Shown: in pieces, positions 1 to 7,106 of the stretch | Layout of the letters: each line of letters starts with the position of its first letter | Numbering within the stretch: the first letter of the stretch is position 1 | The notes under the pieces: model-generated | Seen by the model: only the letters and a program-made list of their open reading frames with translations | Database searches by the model: none | What the model was told of the DNA's origin: nothing | NCBI GenBank assembly: GCA_902510965.1 | Contig: CABXDM010000007.1 | Coordinates: 1 to 38,600 of the forward strand | Source of the DNA: an uncultured Candidatus Actinomarina sp. | GTDB lineage: Bacteria; Actinomycetota; Acidimicrobiia; Actinomarinales; Actinomarinaceae | Reading direction: 5' to 3' | DNA: 38,600 nt | Position numbers and translations under genes: made by a program

Positions 1-131
1 CCACCAGCCCATGATTGTAAAACTTCTTCAACAGTATTTCCAGATGCTTCAGCTCTTGCTTCAGCTGATCGCTGAACCAATGTTTCTGGAGCTCCTAGTA
101 TCTCTGCTACTTTGGCTAATAATTCACTCAT
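1..131 (-). CDS. Truncated gene with N-terminal RSAEARA motif (start only; runs off the left edge)
   Basis: Only the first ~43 codons are in the window. The start overlaps the end of the upstream CcoN-like gene by 8 nt. Two ATG codons are adjacent (134 and 131); an AGGAG sits 3 nt before the first and 6 nt before the second, so 131 is preferred. The visible protein begins with a short helix-like segment, then PETLVQRSAEARAEASG and TVEEVLQSWAGG. This matches residues 5-33 of the bc-complex subunit IV encoded at 3513-4397 at 17 of 29 positions. There the motif is followed by an Ala/Pro/Glu linker and a membrane domain, so this gene probably has a similar tethered architecture. The product cannot be named from the visible part; a respiratory partner of the CcoN-like protein is a guess from context. 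Confidence 0.7.
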   Translation of the reverse strand, partial: MSELLAKVAEILGAPETLVQRSAEARAEASGNTVEEVLQSWAG

Positions 132-1527
132 CATTATCTCCTGATATCTCTGACACAGTTTCAGACTCAGTAACGGATCCACCAATAATTGCTTTTAGTG
201 TTGAGAGAGTAAATAAGAATGTTGAAAGTAAAAATAATAATGATAGAAACAATATGAAAGTGTACGGAGTTGAAATTAATGACCATGTGATCAAGAAACC
301 TTCTCCATAAATCGTTGGATTACCTGCATTTGCACCAGCATTCCATGAAAATCCCGAATTAATTCCAATTAAGGTATTTAATGAAAGTGTTGCTATAACA
401 GAGGTTCCTAAAAGATAAGCATTTAAAGTCTCCAATCGACCATAGATGAATTCTCTTCCATATATTTTTGGCACTAGATGATAGACAAATGGAATCAAGA
501 TAAGAATGAGACTATACATATATCCGTAACGGACACTGTATTCAAAATTAGTAAGACTTACAATCGGCGTAACATTAGATATTGAACTAATAATTTGTAA
601 AACATTTGTTAATCCAAATACGACAAAAGCAAAACTTATCAGAACTGAAAAAACAGGCTCTTTATTTTCTTTTGTAGCAATGGTCTTTGAGTAATTAACT
701 ATTAATGCAAGGAGTGGAATTATCAGGCTAAGAGAGAGGTAAATTGAGACATTCTCAATCCAGTCAGGTAACGTAGTTCCGTAAAAATATTTAAAACCAG
801 TCCAAGGTAATAGGAATAAATAACCCCAAAAACTTATTGTCCCCAGTGTTTTACTGAATAAAGTTGCTTGCATACCTTTAGTTATCAAGAAGTAAAAAAT
901 TGATAAGAATACAAACGAACAACCAACGTATATATGTGTTGACAGGTACATAGAATTTATGAAGAAGTTATCAGACATAACTATATATTCGCTTCGGTAA
1001 ATTAGTAATGAAATTAGATAAAACACTACGGCTCCAAGTAGAAATTGACTACTCAAAAAGATTGAAGGTTCTTTTTTAGCTAAAAAGTTTAATAATATTA
1101 GTCCTAAGAAAGCTCCGACTAAGAGTATTTTGATTAATAAAAGAACAGATGTATTTCCAAGATCGAGCAACTGCTCAGGTGATATAAAAGCTAATACCAC
1201 ATCTATAAATTCAATGCCGATTAACCCAAGTCCGGTGAGGAAGAAAAGAGGAAATATAATTATTGATCTTCCTAATGACTTCGACAAAAGGTAGACAACT
1301 GTCACAACCAATATAAAAGAAAATAAAAAATTGAAACTGATTTGGTTCGACAGCTTATCTAAAAATCCATAATTAAGAACCTGGTTTCCAGGAAGAACAT
1401 TTGAGAAGGATCTAAAGGCATCTTTTAAAAAATTTATTGAAGCAGATAGCAAAACTACTAAAGGAAGTAGAAAAATAAAAACTTTAGATAAGTCTTGTTC
1501 ATTGTTTGGAATCAATTTTATTTTCAT
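124..1527 (-). CDS. CcoN-like (haem-copper oxidase subunit I fold) membrane protein lacking most metal ligands
   Basis: About 467 residues with roughly 12 hydrophobic segments and a short acidic tail. Two stretches resemble cbb3 oxidase subunit CcoN. The first has the pattern W-T-G-x8-T-L-P-D-W near residues 242-256, where CcoN has WAGPHHLHYTALPDW. The second ends in LVPKIYGRE near 351-359, where CcoN has LIPRLYGRE. By this hand alignment the CuB histidine pair is replaced by Lys246-Tyr247, and the two helix-X haem histidines by Ser331 and Arg333. The first low-spin haem histidine aligns with a Ser; only a histidine in STHIYVG (about 198) is kept. It is therefore probably not an oxygen-reducing subunit. 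A TTG lies one codon upstream (1530); ATG 1527 is preferred. A TAGTAT box lies 8 nt before the ATG. The gene is divergent from the bc operon and coupled to the truncated gene downstream. The family assignment rests on recalled CcoN sequence. Confidence 0.7.
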   Translation of the reverse strand: MKIKLIPNNEQDLSKVFIFLLPLVVLLSASINFLKDAFRSFSNVLPGNQVLNYGFLDKLSNQISFNFLFSFILVVTVVYLLSKSLGRSIIIFPLFFLTGLGLIGIEFIDVVLAFISPEQLLDLGNTSVLLLIKILLVGAFLGLILLNFLAKKEPSIFLSSQFLLGAVVFYLISLLIYRSEYIVMSDNFFINSMYLSTHIYVGCSFVFLSIFYFLITKGMQATLFSKTLGTISFWGYLFLLPWTGFKYFYGTTLPDWIENVSIYLSLSLIIPLLALIVNYSKTIATKENKEPVFSVLISFAFVVFGLTNVLQIISSISNVTPIVSLTNFEYSVRYGYMYSLILILIPFVYHLVPKIYGREFIYGRLETLNAYLLGTSVIATLSLNTLIGINSGFSWNAGANAGNPTIYGEGFLITWSLISTPYTFILFLSLLFLLSTFLFTLSTLKAIIGGSVTESETVSEISGDNDE

Positions 1528-1649
1528 CAATTTCTATACTAATTACTCAAACAAACTTTAGTAGTAAACATAATAAATACAGAGAAAAAACTTAATAAAT
1601 TAATAAAAAAACTTATTCATTCAATTTATAATATTGCGTGGTTTTGCGA

Positions 1650-1655
1650 TAAAAT
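1650..1655 (+). promoter_or_regulatory. Candidate -10 box for the cytochrome bc operon
   Basis: TAAAAT lies about 25 nt before the TTG start at 1681, which would give a leader of roughly 19 nt containing the AAGGA ribosome-binding site at 1670-1674. No convincing -35 is visible. The rest of the 153-bp gap between the divergent genes is almost pure A/T and includes another TATAAT at 1627-1632. Confidence 0.35.
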
Positions 1656-1680
1656 AGAATGTAAACATTAAGGAACTGCG

Positions 1681-2274
1681 TTGATAAATTTTGTATATAG
1701 AAACCGAGTAAAACTTGGTATACCAACTTTTTTTGCTGGCCTGGGTAGCTTGACGGGTGGAGTTATAGTTGCTCATTATGCAGGCTTTCCTCAAGGTGAA
1801 ATTGTAGATTACTTCAACTGGATACCACGAGGTTGGCTTCCACAGACCATTGGTCAGTTTATTGCCTTTAGTGGCAGCCAGTTAATTCTTATTGGATTAG
1901 TTCTTATGGCGTGGAGCGATAAACCACTTACCTGGAGTAAGGCAGCATATTTTTCTTTTTTAAGCTGGCTTCAACTTACACTAATTTTTGGAGTCCTTCC
2001 ATCAGAGTGGCTCAACCTAGCACAGGGTCCATTAGAGTGGACTAACCAAAGAGAGTTTATAAAATTTCCACCAATGTTATTTCTTGGTAATGAAGTCTCT
2101 ATGAGCTTTGGAGCTTTAAAAGATGTTATCCAATTAGGAATATCACAGGGTGCATTAATCGCTGTCTTTGTGCTTGGGTACATGGTTCAAGATATCAATA
2201 ACATGAAAGAAAAAGGCAAAGTTAAAATTTCTGACTACGGCAAAAAAGTCGTGAAAACAGGTACAGATGGCTAA
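1681..2274 (+). CDS. Membrane protein, first gene of the cytochrome bc operon
   Basis: 197 residues with about four hydrophobic segments (near 15-33, 56-78, 88-106 and 148-170) and a Lys-rich C-terminal tail. The start is TTG at 1681, supported by AAGGA six nt upstream; no ATG fits as well. The stop overlaps the ATG of the ferredoxin gene by 8 nt, so the two are translationally coupled and probably form one complex. I recognise no family. There are no paired histidines or Cys motifs that would suggest a redox cofactor, so a structural or quinone-site membrane subunit anchoring the ferredoxin is the simplest inference. Confidence 0.75.
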   Translation: MINFVYRNRVKLGIPTFFAGLGSLTGGVIVAHYAGFPQGEIVDYFNWIPRGWLPQTIGQFIAFSGSQLILIGLVLMAWSDKPLTWSKAAYFSFLSWLQLTLIFGVLPSEWLNLAQGPLEWTNQREFIKFPPMLFLGNEVSMSFGALKDVIQLGISQGALIAVFVLGYMVQDINNMKEKGKVKISDYGKKVVKTGTDG

Positions 2275-2716
2275 AAAATCTGAAGTACTAATAGAAATGC
2301 CAGAGTTTGAAAAAAAATACAATCTTGCAATGGTTGATGCACAAAAAGTGTCATCTAGAGTTCGTCCGAAACAATTTCTTCATATCGACGAAGCAGAATG
2401 TATTCTTTGTGAGGGTTGTGTAGATATTTGTCCATGGAAATGTATCCACTATCTATCTGTTGATGCCATCGATGACTCTGTAAATGTAGAGTCACCCAAT
2501 GCAGAAGAAGCTCCCGGCTTTTTCGTCGTTGACGAAGATGCTTGTACAAGATGTGCGCTTTGTGTTGACAGGTGTCCTACTGGAGTAATTTCTTTAGGTA
2601 AATTTGCTGGATCTTTAGCTGATGCAGCTGTTGAGAATGGTGTGTATACAGCACCTTGGGATGAAGACTCAGGGGAAAGAACTGACAGACACGGGTATAT
2701 ATATGGAAGGTTATAA
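2267..2716 (+). CDS. 2[4Fe-4S] ferredoxin-type subunit in the cytochrome bc operon
   Basis: 149 residues, no signal peptide or membrane segment, so probably cytoplasmic or peripheral on the cytoplasmic face. Two complete cluster motifs are present: C45-x2-C48-x2-C51-x3-C55-P and C93-x2-C96-x2-C99-x3-C103-P, joined by an acidic insert of about 35 residues. An extra Cys59 follows the first motif. An 8Fe-8S ferredoxin domain is certain; the role is inferred. Its position between a membrane protein and cytochrome b6 suggests that it delivers electrons to, or takes them from, the bc complex on the cytoplasmic side. The start ATG lies inside the previous gene. Confidence 0.9.
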   Translation: MAKKSEVLIEMPEFEKKYNLAMVDAQKVSSRVRPKQFLHIDEAECILCEGCVDICPWKCIHYLSVDAIDDSVNVESPNAEEAPGFFVVDEDACTRCALCVDRCPTGVISLGKFAGSLADAAVENGVYTAPWDEDSGERTDRHGYIYGRL

Positions 2717-2725
2717 AATAATATA

Positions 2726-3499
2726 ATGGCAAAATTAACCCTTAAAGAGAGATTTAAAAAAGTATCTGCCGGTTCCGGAGATGCCGCTAGAGCAAGCAAG
2801 TTTGCGACAAGTATTTTTCGTCCAGGCTCACCTTTTAGAAAAGGTTATTCTGATAGCCCGAGAAACAGATCATATGTAGTGATGAACAACGTTCTCTATC
2901 ACTTACATCCTGTAAAAGTGAAACGACATGGTGTGCGTTTGTCATACACACTTTGCCTAGGAGGAATGAGCTTCTTCCTATTTATAGTTTTGACTATTAC
3001 TGGTATTTGGTTGATGTTTTACTTTCGACCAACCGAGATGGCCTATGCAGATATTCAGGCCCTACAGACGAGCGTAGCATTTGGTTCCTTAGTAAGGAAT
3101 ATGCATAGGTGGGGAGCACACCTTATGGTTCTTGTAGTTTTTCTTCATATGTCACGAGTTTTTTATCATGGAGCCTACAAAGCACCTAGAGAATTTAACT
3201 GGGTCATAGGCGTTATTTTGTTATTTTTAACATTATTTCTGTCTTTTACTGGCTACCTTCTTCCTTGGGATCAGCTGGCTATTTGGGCTGTTACTGTTGG
3301 TGGCAACATGGCAAGCTACACGCCGGTGTTTGGCGCCCAAATTAAATTTGGGTTATTTGCTGGCTTAGAGGCAACAACAGCTACATTGCTCAGATTTTAT
3401 GTATTGCACGTTTTATTCTTCCCATTCATCATTGTTATCTTTATGGCAATTCACTTTTGGAGAGTTAGAAAAGATGGAGGTATCTCTGGACCGCTCTAG
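2726..3499 (+). CDS. petB: Cytochrome b6-type subunit of a quinol:cytochrome c reductase (bc complex)
   Basis: 257 residues: a basic N-terminal extension of about 45 residues, then a four-helix cytochrome b N-terminal domain. Haem ligands are His127 and His141 ([14 protein letters not shown]) and His228 and His243 (VLHVLF, AIHFWR). The second pair is separated by 14 residues, the b6/Firmicute spacing rather than the 13 of mitochondrial cytochrome b. PWDQ follows helix C and the protein ends in GGISGPL, like chloroplast b6. Cys77 in TLCLGG aligns with the b6 Cys35 that binds the extra haem cn (ci) covalently; the distance to the conserved RPT matches b6 exactly. Together with subunit IV it forms the split cytochrome b. 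It lies 9 nt after the ferredoxin gene. Confidence 0.95.
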   Translation: MAKLTLKERFKKVSAGSGDAARASKFATSIFRPGSPFRKGYSDSPRNRSYVVMNNVLYHLHPVKVKRHGVRLSYTLCLGGMSFFLFIVLTITGIWLMFYFRPTEMAYADIQALQTSVAFGSLVRNMHRWGAHLMVLVVFLHMSRVFYHGAYKAPREFNWVIGVILLFLTLFLSFTGYLLPWDQLAIWAVTVGGNMASYTPVFGAQIKFGLFAGLEATTATLLRFYVLHVLFFPFIIVIFMAIHFWRVRKDGGISGPL

Positions 3500-3512
3500 A
3501 GAATTATAAAAC

Positions 3513-4397
3513 ATGGTTGATATCCCAGAACACTTACTTTTAAGATCCGCAGAAGCTAGAGCTAAAGCTTTAGGGATTACTGTTGAGCAAGCTCTTGCTG
3601 AAATGAAAGGTGAATCCGCACCGACTGTTGTCGATGATAAACCAGAAGTCATTGAAGTAGACTTACCCACACCAGTTGAAGCTGAAGCACCTGCTCCTGT
3701 AGAAACACCTAAAGTTGAAGCAGCACCTGCAAAAGCTGAAGCACCTGCTCCTGTAGAAACACCTAAAGTTGAAGAAGCACCTGCAAAAGCTGAAGCACCT
3801 GCTCCAGCAAAAGCAGCAACACCTGCTCCTCCAAAAGCAGATACTCCAGAAGAAGTAGATTTTGCTCCAGAAGTTAAAGTAACACAAAGATTATTAACTG
3901 TCGTTAAGGCAAAACCAATTCAAAAAGCGGCATCTGAGCCAGTTGATAAAGTTAACACTTGGCCACACCTCATGCTTCCAGAGTTTATTTCATTAATGGC
4001 AATGATGGCATTTTTAATTTTATTGAGTGCAATACTGCAGGCACCACTTCTAGAAGAGGCAAATCCAAATATTACTCCTAACCCAGCAAAAGCTCCTTGG
4101 TACTTTCTTGGTTTACAGGAGGCATTGTCTTATTGGGATCCGCAGATTGCTGGAGTTATGATTCCACTTGTTATTGGCTTAATTGGTTTTGCAGCTATTC
4201 CATATATAGATAGAAACAAGGAGAACAATCCGTCAAAGAGAAAATACGCAATCATGATGTATACATTTTTCCTAGCTGGAGCTGGAACACTTACGATAAT
4301 TGGAGTGTTGTTTAGAGGACCTGGTTGGAACTGGACGTATCCATGGATTGACGGCATATGGTTTGATGACTTATTAGATTGGATATATTTCGAATGA
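3513..4397 (+). CDS. petD: bc-complex subunit IV (cytochrome b C-terminal part) with N-terminal motif and Pro/Ala/Glu linker
   Basis: 294 residues in three parts. Residues 1-33 carry the motif PEHLLLRSAEARAKALG plus TVEQAL, also found in the truncated gene at 1-131. Residues 40-120 are an Ala/Pro/Glu/Lys linker containing an 18-residue repeat. Residues 145-294 are the membrane domain with three helices (about 158-177, 212-231 and 246-265). The quinol-oxidation loop reads NPAKAPWYFLGLQE, so the Glu of the classical PEWY is absent (A-P-W-Y, 194-197); I recall similar loops in other bacterial bc complexes. Chloroplast PetD is only about 160 residues, so nearly half of this protein is extra. The motif plus flexible linker recalls the tethered binding domains of 2-oxoacid dehydrogenases, but that is only an analogy. 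The stop overlaps the Rieske start (ATGA). Confidence 0.92.
   Translation: MVDIPEHLLLRSAEARAKALGITVEQALAEMKGESAPTVVDDKPEVIEVDLPTPVEAEAPAPVETPKVEAAPAKAEAPAPVETPKVEEAPAKAEAPAPAKAATPAPPKADTPEEVDFAPEVKVTQRLLTVVKAKPIQKAASEPVDKVNTWPHLMLPEFISLMAMMAFLILLSAILQAPLLEEANPNITPNPAKAPWYFLGLQEALSYWDPQIAGVMIPLVIGLIGFAAIPYIDRNKENNPSKRKYAIMMYTFFLAGAGTLTIIGVLFRGPGWNWTYPWIDGIWFDDLLDWIYFE
3681..3805 (+). repeat. In-frame 54-bp tandem repeat encoding the Pro/Ala linker
   Basis: Two near-identical 54-bp units (3681-3734 and 3735-3788), differing at one visible codon (GCA/GAA), are followed by the first 17 bp of a third. Each encodes 18 residues beginning AEAPAPVETPKVE. The near-identity suggests a recent duplication that changes linker length. 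Confidence 0.95.
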
Positions 4398-5287
4398 GCA
4401 TAGTTGAGCTATCTTTTATTGCCATTGGGGCAATAGGTTTATTAGGTGTTGTAGGAATTGTCGCAATTGTTAGCGGTAGAGGTCCTGGAAACATTGATTG
4501 GAAGAAAAACTTAGACAAACGAGCTGTAAAAGCTGAAAAGAGTAAAGAAAAGACAAGTTTTTTTGCACCCTCAAAACCAAAATCAGTTGAAGAAGTAAAT
4601 GTCGAAGAAGTTACAGCAGATGAAACTGAAGAAGTTATAGAAGAGACTGACGGCTCAATTAAAATTGAAGAAAAAGTAGTTTACGAAGAAATCTCTGAAG
4701 AAGAGAGATACATCACAAGAAAACAATTTTTAGGAAAAGCACTTGGAGGCACGTTTGGAGCTTTCATGGGAATTCAAGCGCTGGCATGGCTTGGGTTTCT
4801 GTGGCCAAAAGTATCAGGTGGTTTCGGTTCCAAGGTTGATGCTGGGAAAATTGAAGATCTGAAAAATCAAATTATACAAGCAGATGGTTCTGTCATACCT
4901 GCTTTCATTCCAGAGGCACGAGCATATGTTTTACCATTTAGCGATAGTACCGCAGGAGATTCACAATTTACTGACGGATCAACAATTGCTGATGGATTAG
5001 TCGCCGTTTACCAAAGGTGTGTCCATCTTGGTTGCAGGGTTCCATGGTGTAACTCATCTCAAGGTTTCGAATGTCCATGTCATGGTTCAAAATACAATAT
5101 GGTTGGGGAGTATTACGCAGGACCAGCACCTAGAAATTTAGATAGATTCGTAGTAAATGTGTCATCAGCAGGAAAGCTTATTATTGACACAGGTACAATT
5201 ATTGAATCCCCTAGAGCTCCAGGACTTTCTGTAAAATATCCTCAAGGTTTATCATGTATCGCTTTAGCTCCAACTGAAGAGTCTTAA
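4394..5287 (+). CDS. qcrA: Rieske [2Fe-2S] protein of the bc complex
   Basis: 297 residues from ATG 4394, which overlaps the previous stop as ATGA; a TTG at 4379 is open but less likely. There are two membrane segments (about 3-26 and 119-138), separated by a charged, Glu-rich cytoplasmic stretch. A Tat-like patch TRKQFLG precedes the second, with Arg-Lys rather than two Arg. The Rieske fold holds both boxes, CVHLGC and CPCHGS. Cluster ligands are Cys209, His211, Cys227 and His230, with Cys214-Cys229 the disulphide. The globular domain faces outward and passes electrons from quinol at the b6/subunit IV site to the cytochrome c encoded next. The extra N-terminal helix resembles multi-helix actinobacterial QcrA more than the single-anchor proteobacterial form. 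Confidence 0.95.
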   Translation: MSIVELSFIAIGAIGLLGVVGIVAIVSGRGPGNIDWKKNLDKRAVKAEKSKEKTSFFAPSKPKSVEEVNVEEVTADETEEVIEETDGSIKIEEKVVYEEISEEERYITRKQFLGKALGGTFGAFMGIQALAWLGFLWPKVSGGFGSKVDAGKIEDLKNQIIQADGSVIPAFIPEARAYVLPFSDSTAGDSQFTDGSTIADGLVAVYQRCVHLGCRVPWCNSSQGFECPCHGSKYNMVGEYYAGPAPRNLDRFVVNVSSAGKLIIDTGTIIESPRAPGLSVKYPQGLSCIALAPTEES

Positions 5288-6711
5288 TGAATAGTTCTAT
5301 TTTCATAACTCTTCTTTCCTTAGCTATTGTTGGTGCTTTGGCATACTTTGCTGCTGTTGGGTTTAGAGGTTCAGGAAAGAATGAAGAGCTACCTGCAAAC
5401 CTTACAAAATATAAATCTGATGATGAATTGGAAACCAAACACCTTGATAAGTCATTGTCATGGGCTGTACTTATTGCCTCCCTTTTAACTATTATGATTC
5501 CACTTTATTATCTCGGTGAAGACTCCCGACAAGAGAGTTTCGTTGAAGAGTTTGAAGATGTCTCCGTAGAAAGAGGACATCATTTATATGAAGAATTTGG
5601 CTGCGGTAATTGTCATGGTGTAGATGGTGGCGGTGGAGCTGCTTCCTATGTAGAAAAACGTAGTGGAGTGAAGGTAACGTGGGCAGCACCTGCAATTAAT
5701 AATGTTTTCTATAGATATGATGATTCGGAAGTTAAATACTGGCTTATTTATGGAAGAGCCAACTCACCTATGCCTGCTTGGGGTCTTGAAGGTGGAGGTC
5801 CAATGAATGATGGACAACTTGAAGATTTGATTGACTACCTACACTCATTTCAAGTAGAGCAGTCTTTTGAATTAGGAACTATTGAATCAAGTATCAACTC
5901 TTCTTTACTCAGACTTGAGAACTCAGCACTTCAAGTAGAAAACGAAATTATTAACCAGAAAATTTTAATTGAAGAAATAAAAGCTGGGCCAGCAAAATTA
6001 CCCGTCTTACAAGAAGCTGTTGATAAAATTTCAGCATTACTTGAAAAAGATAGCGGGATTGATTCGGATGAGGATGGCCTCTATGACTCGGTAGAAGTAG
6101 AGATTTCAGAATATAGTGCAACAATCGCAGACATTGTAGGTTTATCTGTTTTAAACCTAAACCCAGAAGAAGAAGAATCGACACCATCTAGAAAAGACGC
6201 TTCTGTCGCTAGAGGTTACCTATCACAACTCAACTCACAATTAATCAACACCGGGATATTAGTAGATGGTCAAGAAAAATTCTTGAACGAAGGTTTAGAT
6301 GGACTTAAATTCTTGGAAACAGCCTTAGAACAGAGACTATGGGAAGTTTCATTTGAGGATATCGCTGAATCTACATTTGGCGGCAACATCGATGAAGCTA
6401 AAAGAGCTGTTGGTCTCTTCAATGCTTACTGTGCACGATGCCACACTGCAGGTTACTCAGCTGGTGTAGCGTACACAAAAAAAATTGGATCTGGCGGATT
6501 AGGGCCGGCACTTAGAGGTGGTAGAGCGAATATACAATTTAAATCTAGAGATGATCTCATTGATTTTATTATCAATGGTTCTGTCAATGGTAAAGGGTAC
6601 GGAGTTAATGGTGTTGGCGGAGGTAAGATGCCAGGATTTGGAGCTGTATTACCTGAGTCTGACATTGCATTAGTGATAGACTATTTAAGAGGAATGGAGC
6701 CTGATGCGTGA
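5287..6711 (+). CDS. Membrane-anchored di-haem cytochrome c with central helical insert
   Basis: 474 residues. There are two N-terminal hydrophobic segments (4-25 and 58-76). The first class I cytochrome c domain has haem site CGNCH (106-110) and probable axial Met162 in MPAWG. A long insert (about 195-370) is mostly charged and helical; inside it is an Asp-rich loop D259-x-D261-x-D263-G-L-x3-D267, typical of calcium-binding loops. The second cytochrome c domain has CARCH (382-386) and Met448 in MPGFG. It probably accepts electrons from the Rieske cluster and passes them to a terminal oxidase. Di-haem cytochromes c are typical of actinobacterial QcrC, but there the two domains are adjacent; here they are ~270 residues apart. 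The start overlaps the previous stop by 1 nt (TAATG). Confidence 0.92.
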   Translation: MNSSIFITLLSLAIVGALAYFAAVGFRGSGKNEELPANLTKYKSDDELETKHLDKSLSWAVLIASLLTIMIPLYYLGEDSRQESFVEEFEDVSVERGHHLYEEFGCGNCHGVDGGGGAASYVEKRSGVKVTWAAPAINNVFYRYDDSEVKYWLIYGRANSPMPAWGLEGGGPMNDGQLEDLIDYLHSFQVEQSFELGTIESSINSSLLRLENSALQVENEIINQKILIEEIKAGPAKLPVLQEAVDKISALLEKDSGIDSDEDGLYDSVEVEISEYSATIADIVGLSVLNLNPEEEESTPSRKDASVARGYLSQLNSQLINTGILVDGQEKFLNEGLDGLKFLETALEQRLWEVSFEDIAESTFGGNIDEAKRAVGLFNAYCARCHTAGYSAGVAYTKKIGSGGLGPALRGGRANIQFKSRDDLIDFIINGSVNGKGYGVNGVGGGKMPGFGAVLPESDIALVIDYLRGMEPDA

Positions 6712-7072
6712 CATAATGAGATCTTTGCTTTCAGCAAATCTAACAATCACTGGAATAATTATGTTTATCGGCTCTCTTGTAACATTTTTTGGATCTACCT
6801 TTTTAATCAATGCAACTAACCTTGGTAAAAGATTAGGATTTTTAGTAGTTGGAGCAGGAACATTCGGTTGGTGTATTATAAATTCAATACTCTTTGTTCT
6901 TTACGCACCCCGAGGTCCAAAACCTGCAGAAATTGAAGGACTAAATGCTTTCGAAATTAGAATTTTACCTTTAACATTTCTCGCTGGTTCTACAATACTT
7001 TTTGTAATGTTTGTCCTTGCACTCAATAGGTACGAACAAGAGAAAACTGAAGCTGAAAACACTACTGATTAA
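6704..7072 (+). CDS. Small three-helix membrane protein, last gene of the bc operon
   Basis: 122 residues, hydrophobic at about 13-35, 44-66 and 88-109, with a charged C-terminal tail. The start overlaps the cytochrome c gene by 8 nt; an alternative ATG is at 6716. No family or cofactor motif is recognised. Tight coupling to the bc genes suggests a small accessory subunit of the complex, or of a bc-oxidase supercomplex. No clear terminator follows. Confidence 0.75.
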   Translation: MRDIMRSLLSANLTITGIIMFIGSLVTFFGSTFLINATNLGKRLGFLVVGAGTFGWCIINSILFVLYAPRGPKPAEIEGLNAFEIRILPLTFLAGSTILFVMFVLALNRYEQEKTEAENTTD

Positions 7073-7094
7073 AAAACTATAAACCTCTCTTCTG

Positions 7095-7100
7095 TATAAT
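7095..7100 (+). promoter_or_regulatory. Leaderless promoter -10 box (TATAAT) for the stomatin gene
   Basis: TATAAT ends exactly 6 nt before the ATG at 7107, placing the predicted transcript start on the A of the start codon. No ribosome-binding site is present. Confidence 0.7.
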
Positions 7101-7106
7101 TAAAAT

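Noticed and set aside
11-310. A 99-codon plus-strand frame at the left edge
   Set aside because: It lies opposite the CcoN-like gene and the truncated gene, both of which have better starts and sensible products.
3681-3805. Tandem repeat as a CRISPR-like array
   Set aside because: The 54-bp units are directly adjacent, in frame and have no spacers.
3663-3887. A 74-codon cysteine- and phenylalanine-rich frame on the minus strand
   Set aside because: It is antisense to the repetitive Pro/Ala/Glu linker of subunit IV; its odd composition is just the complement of that repeat.
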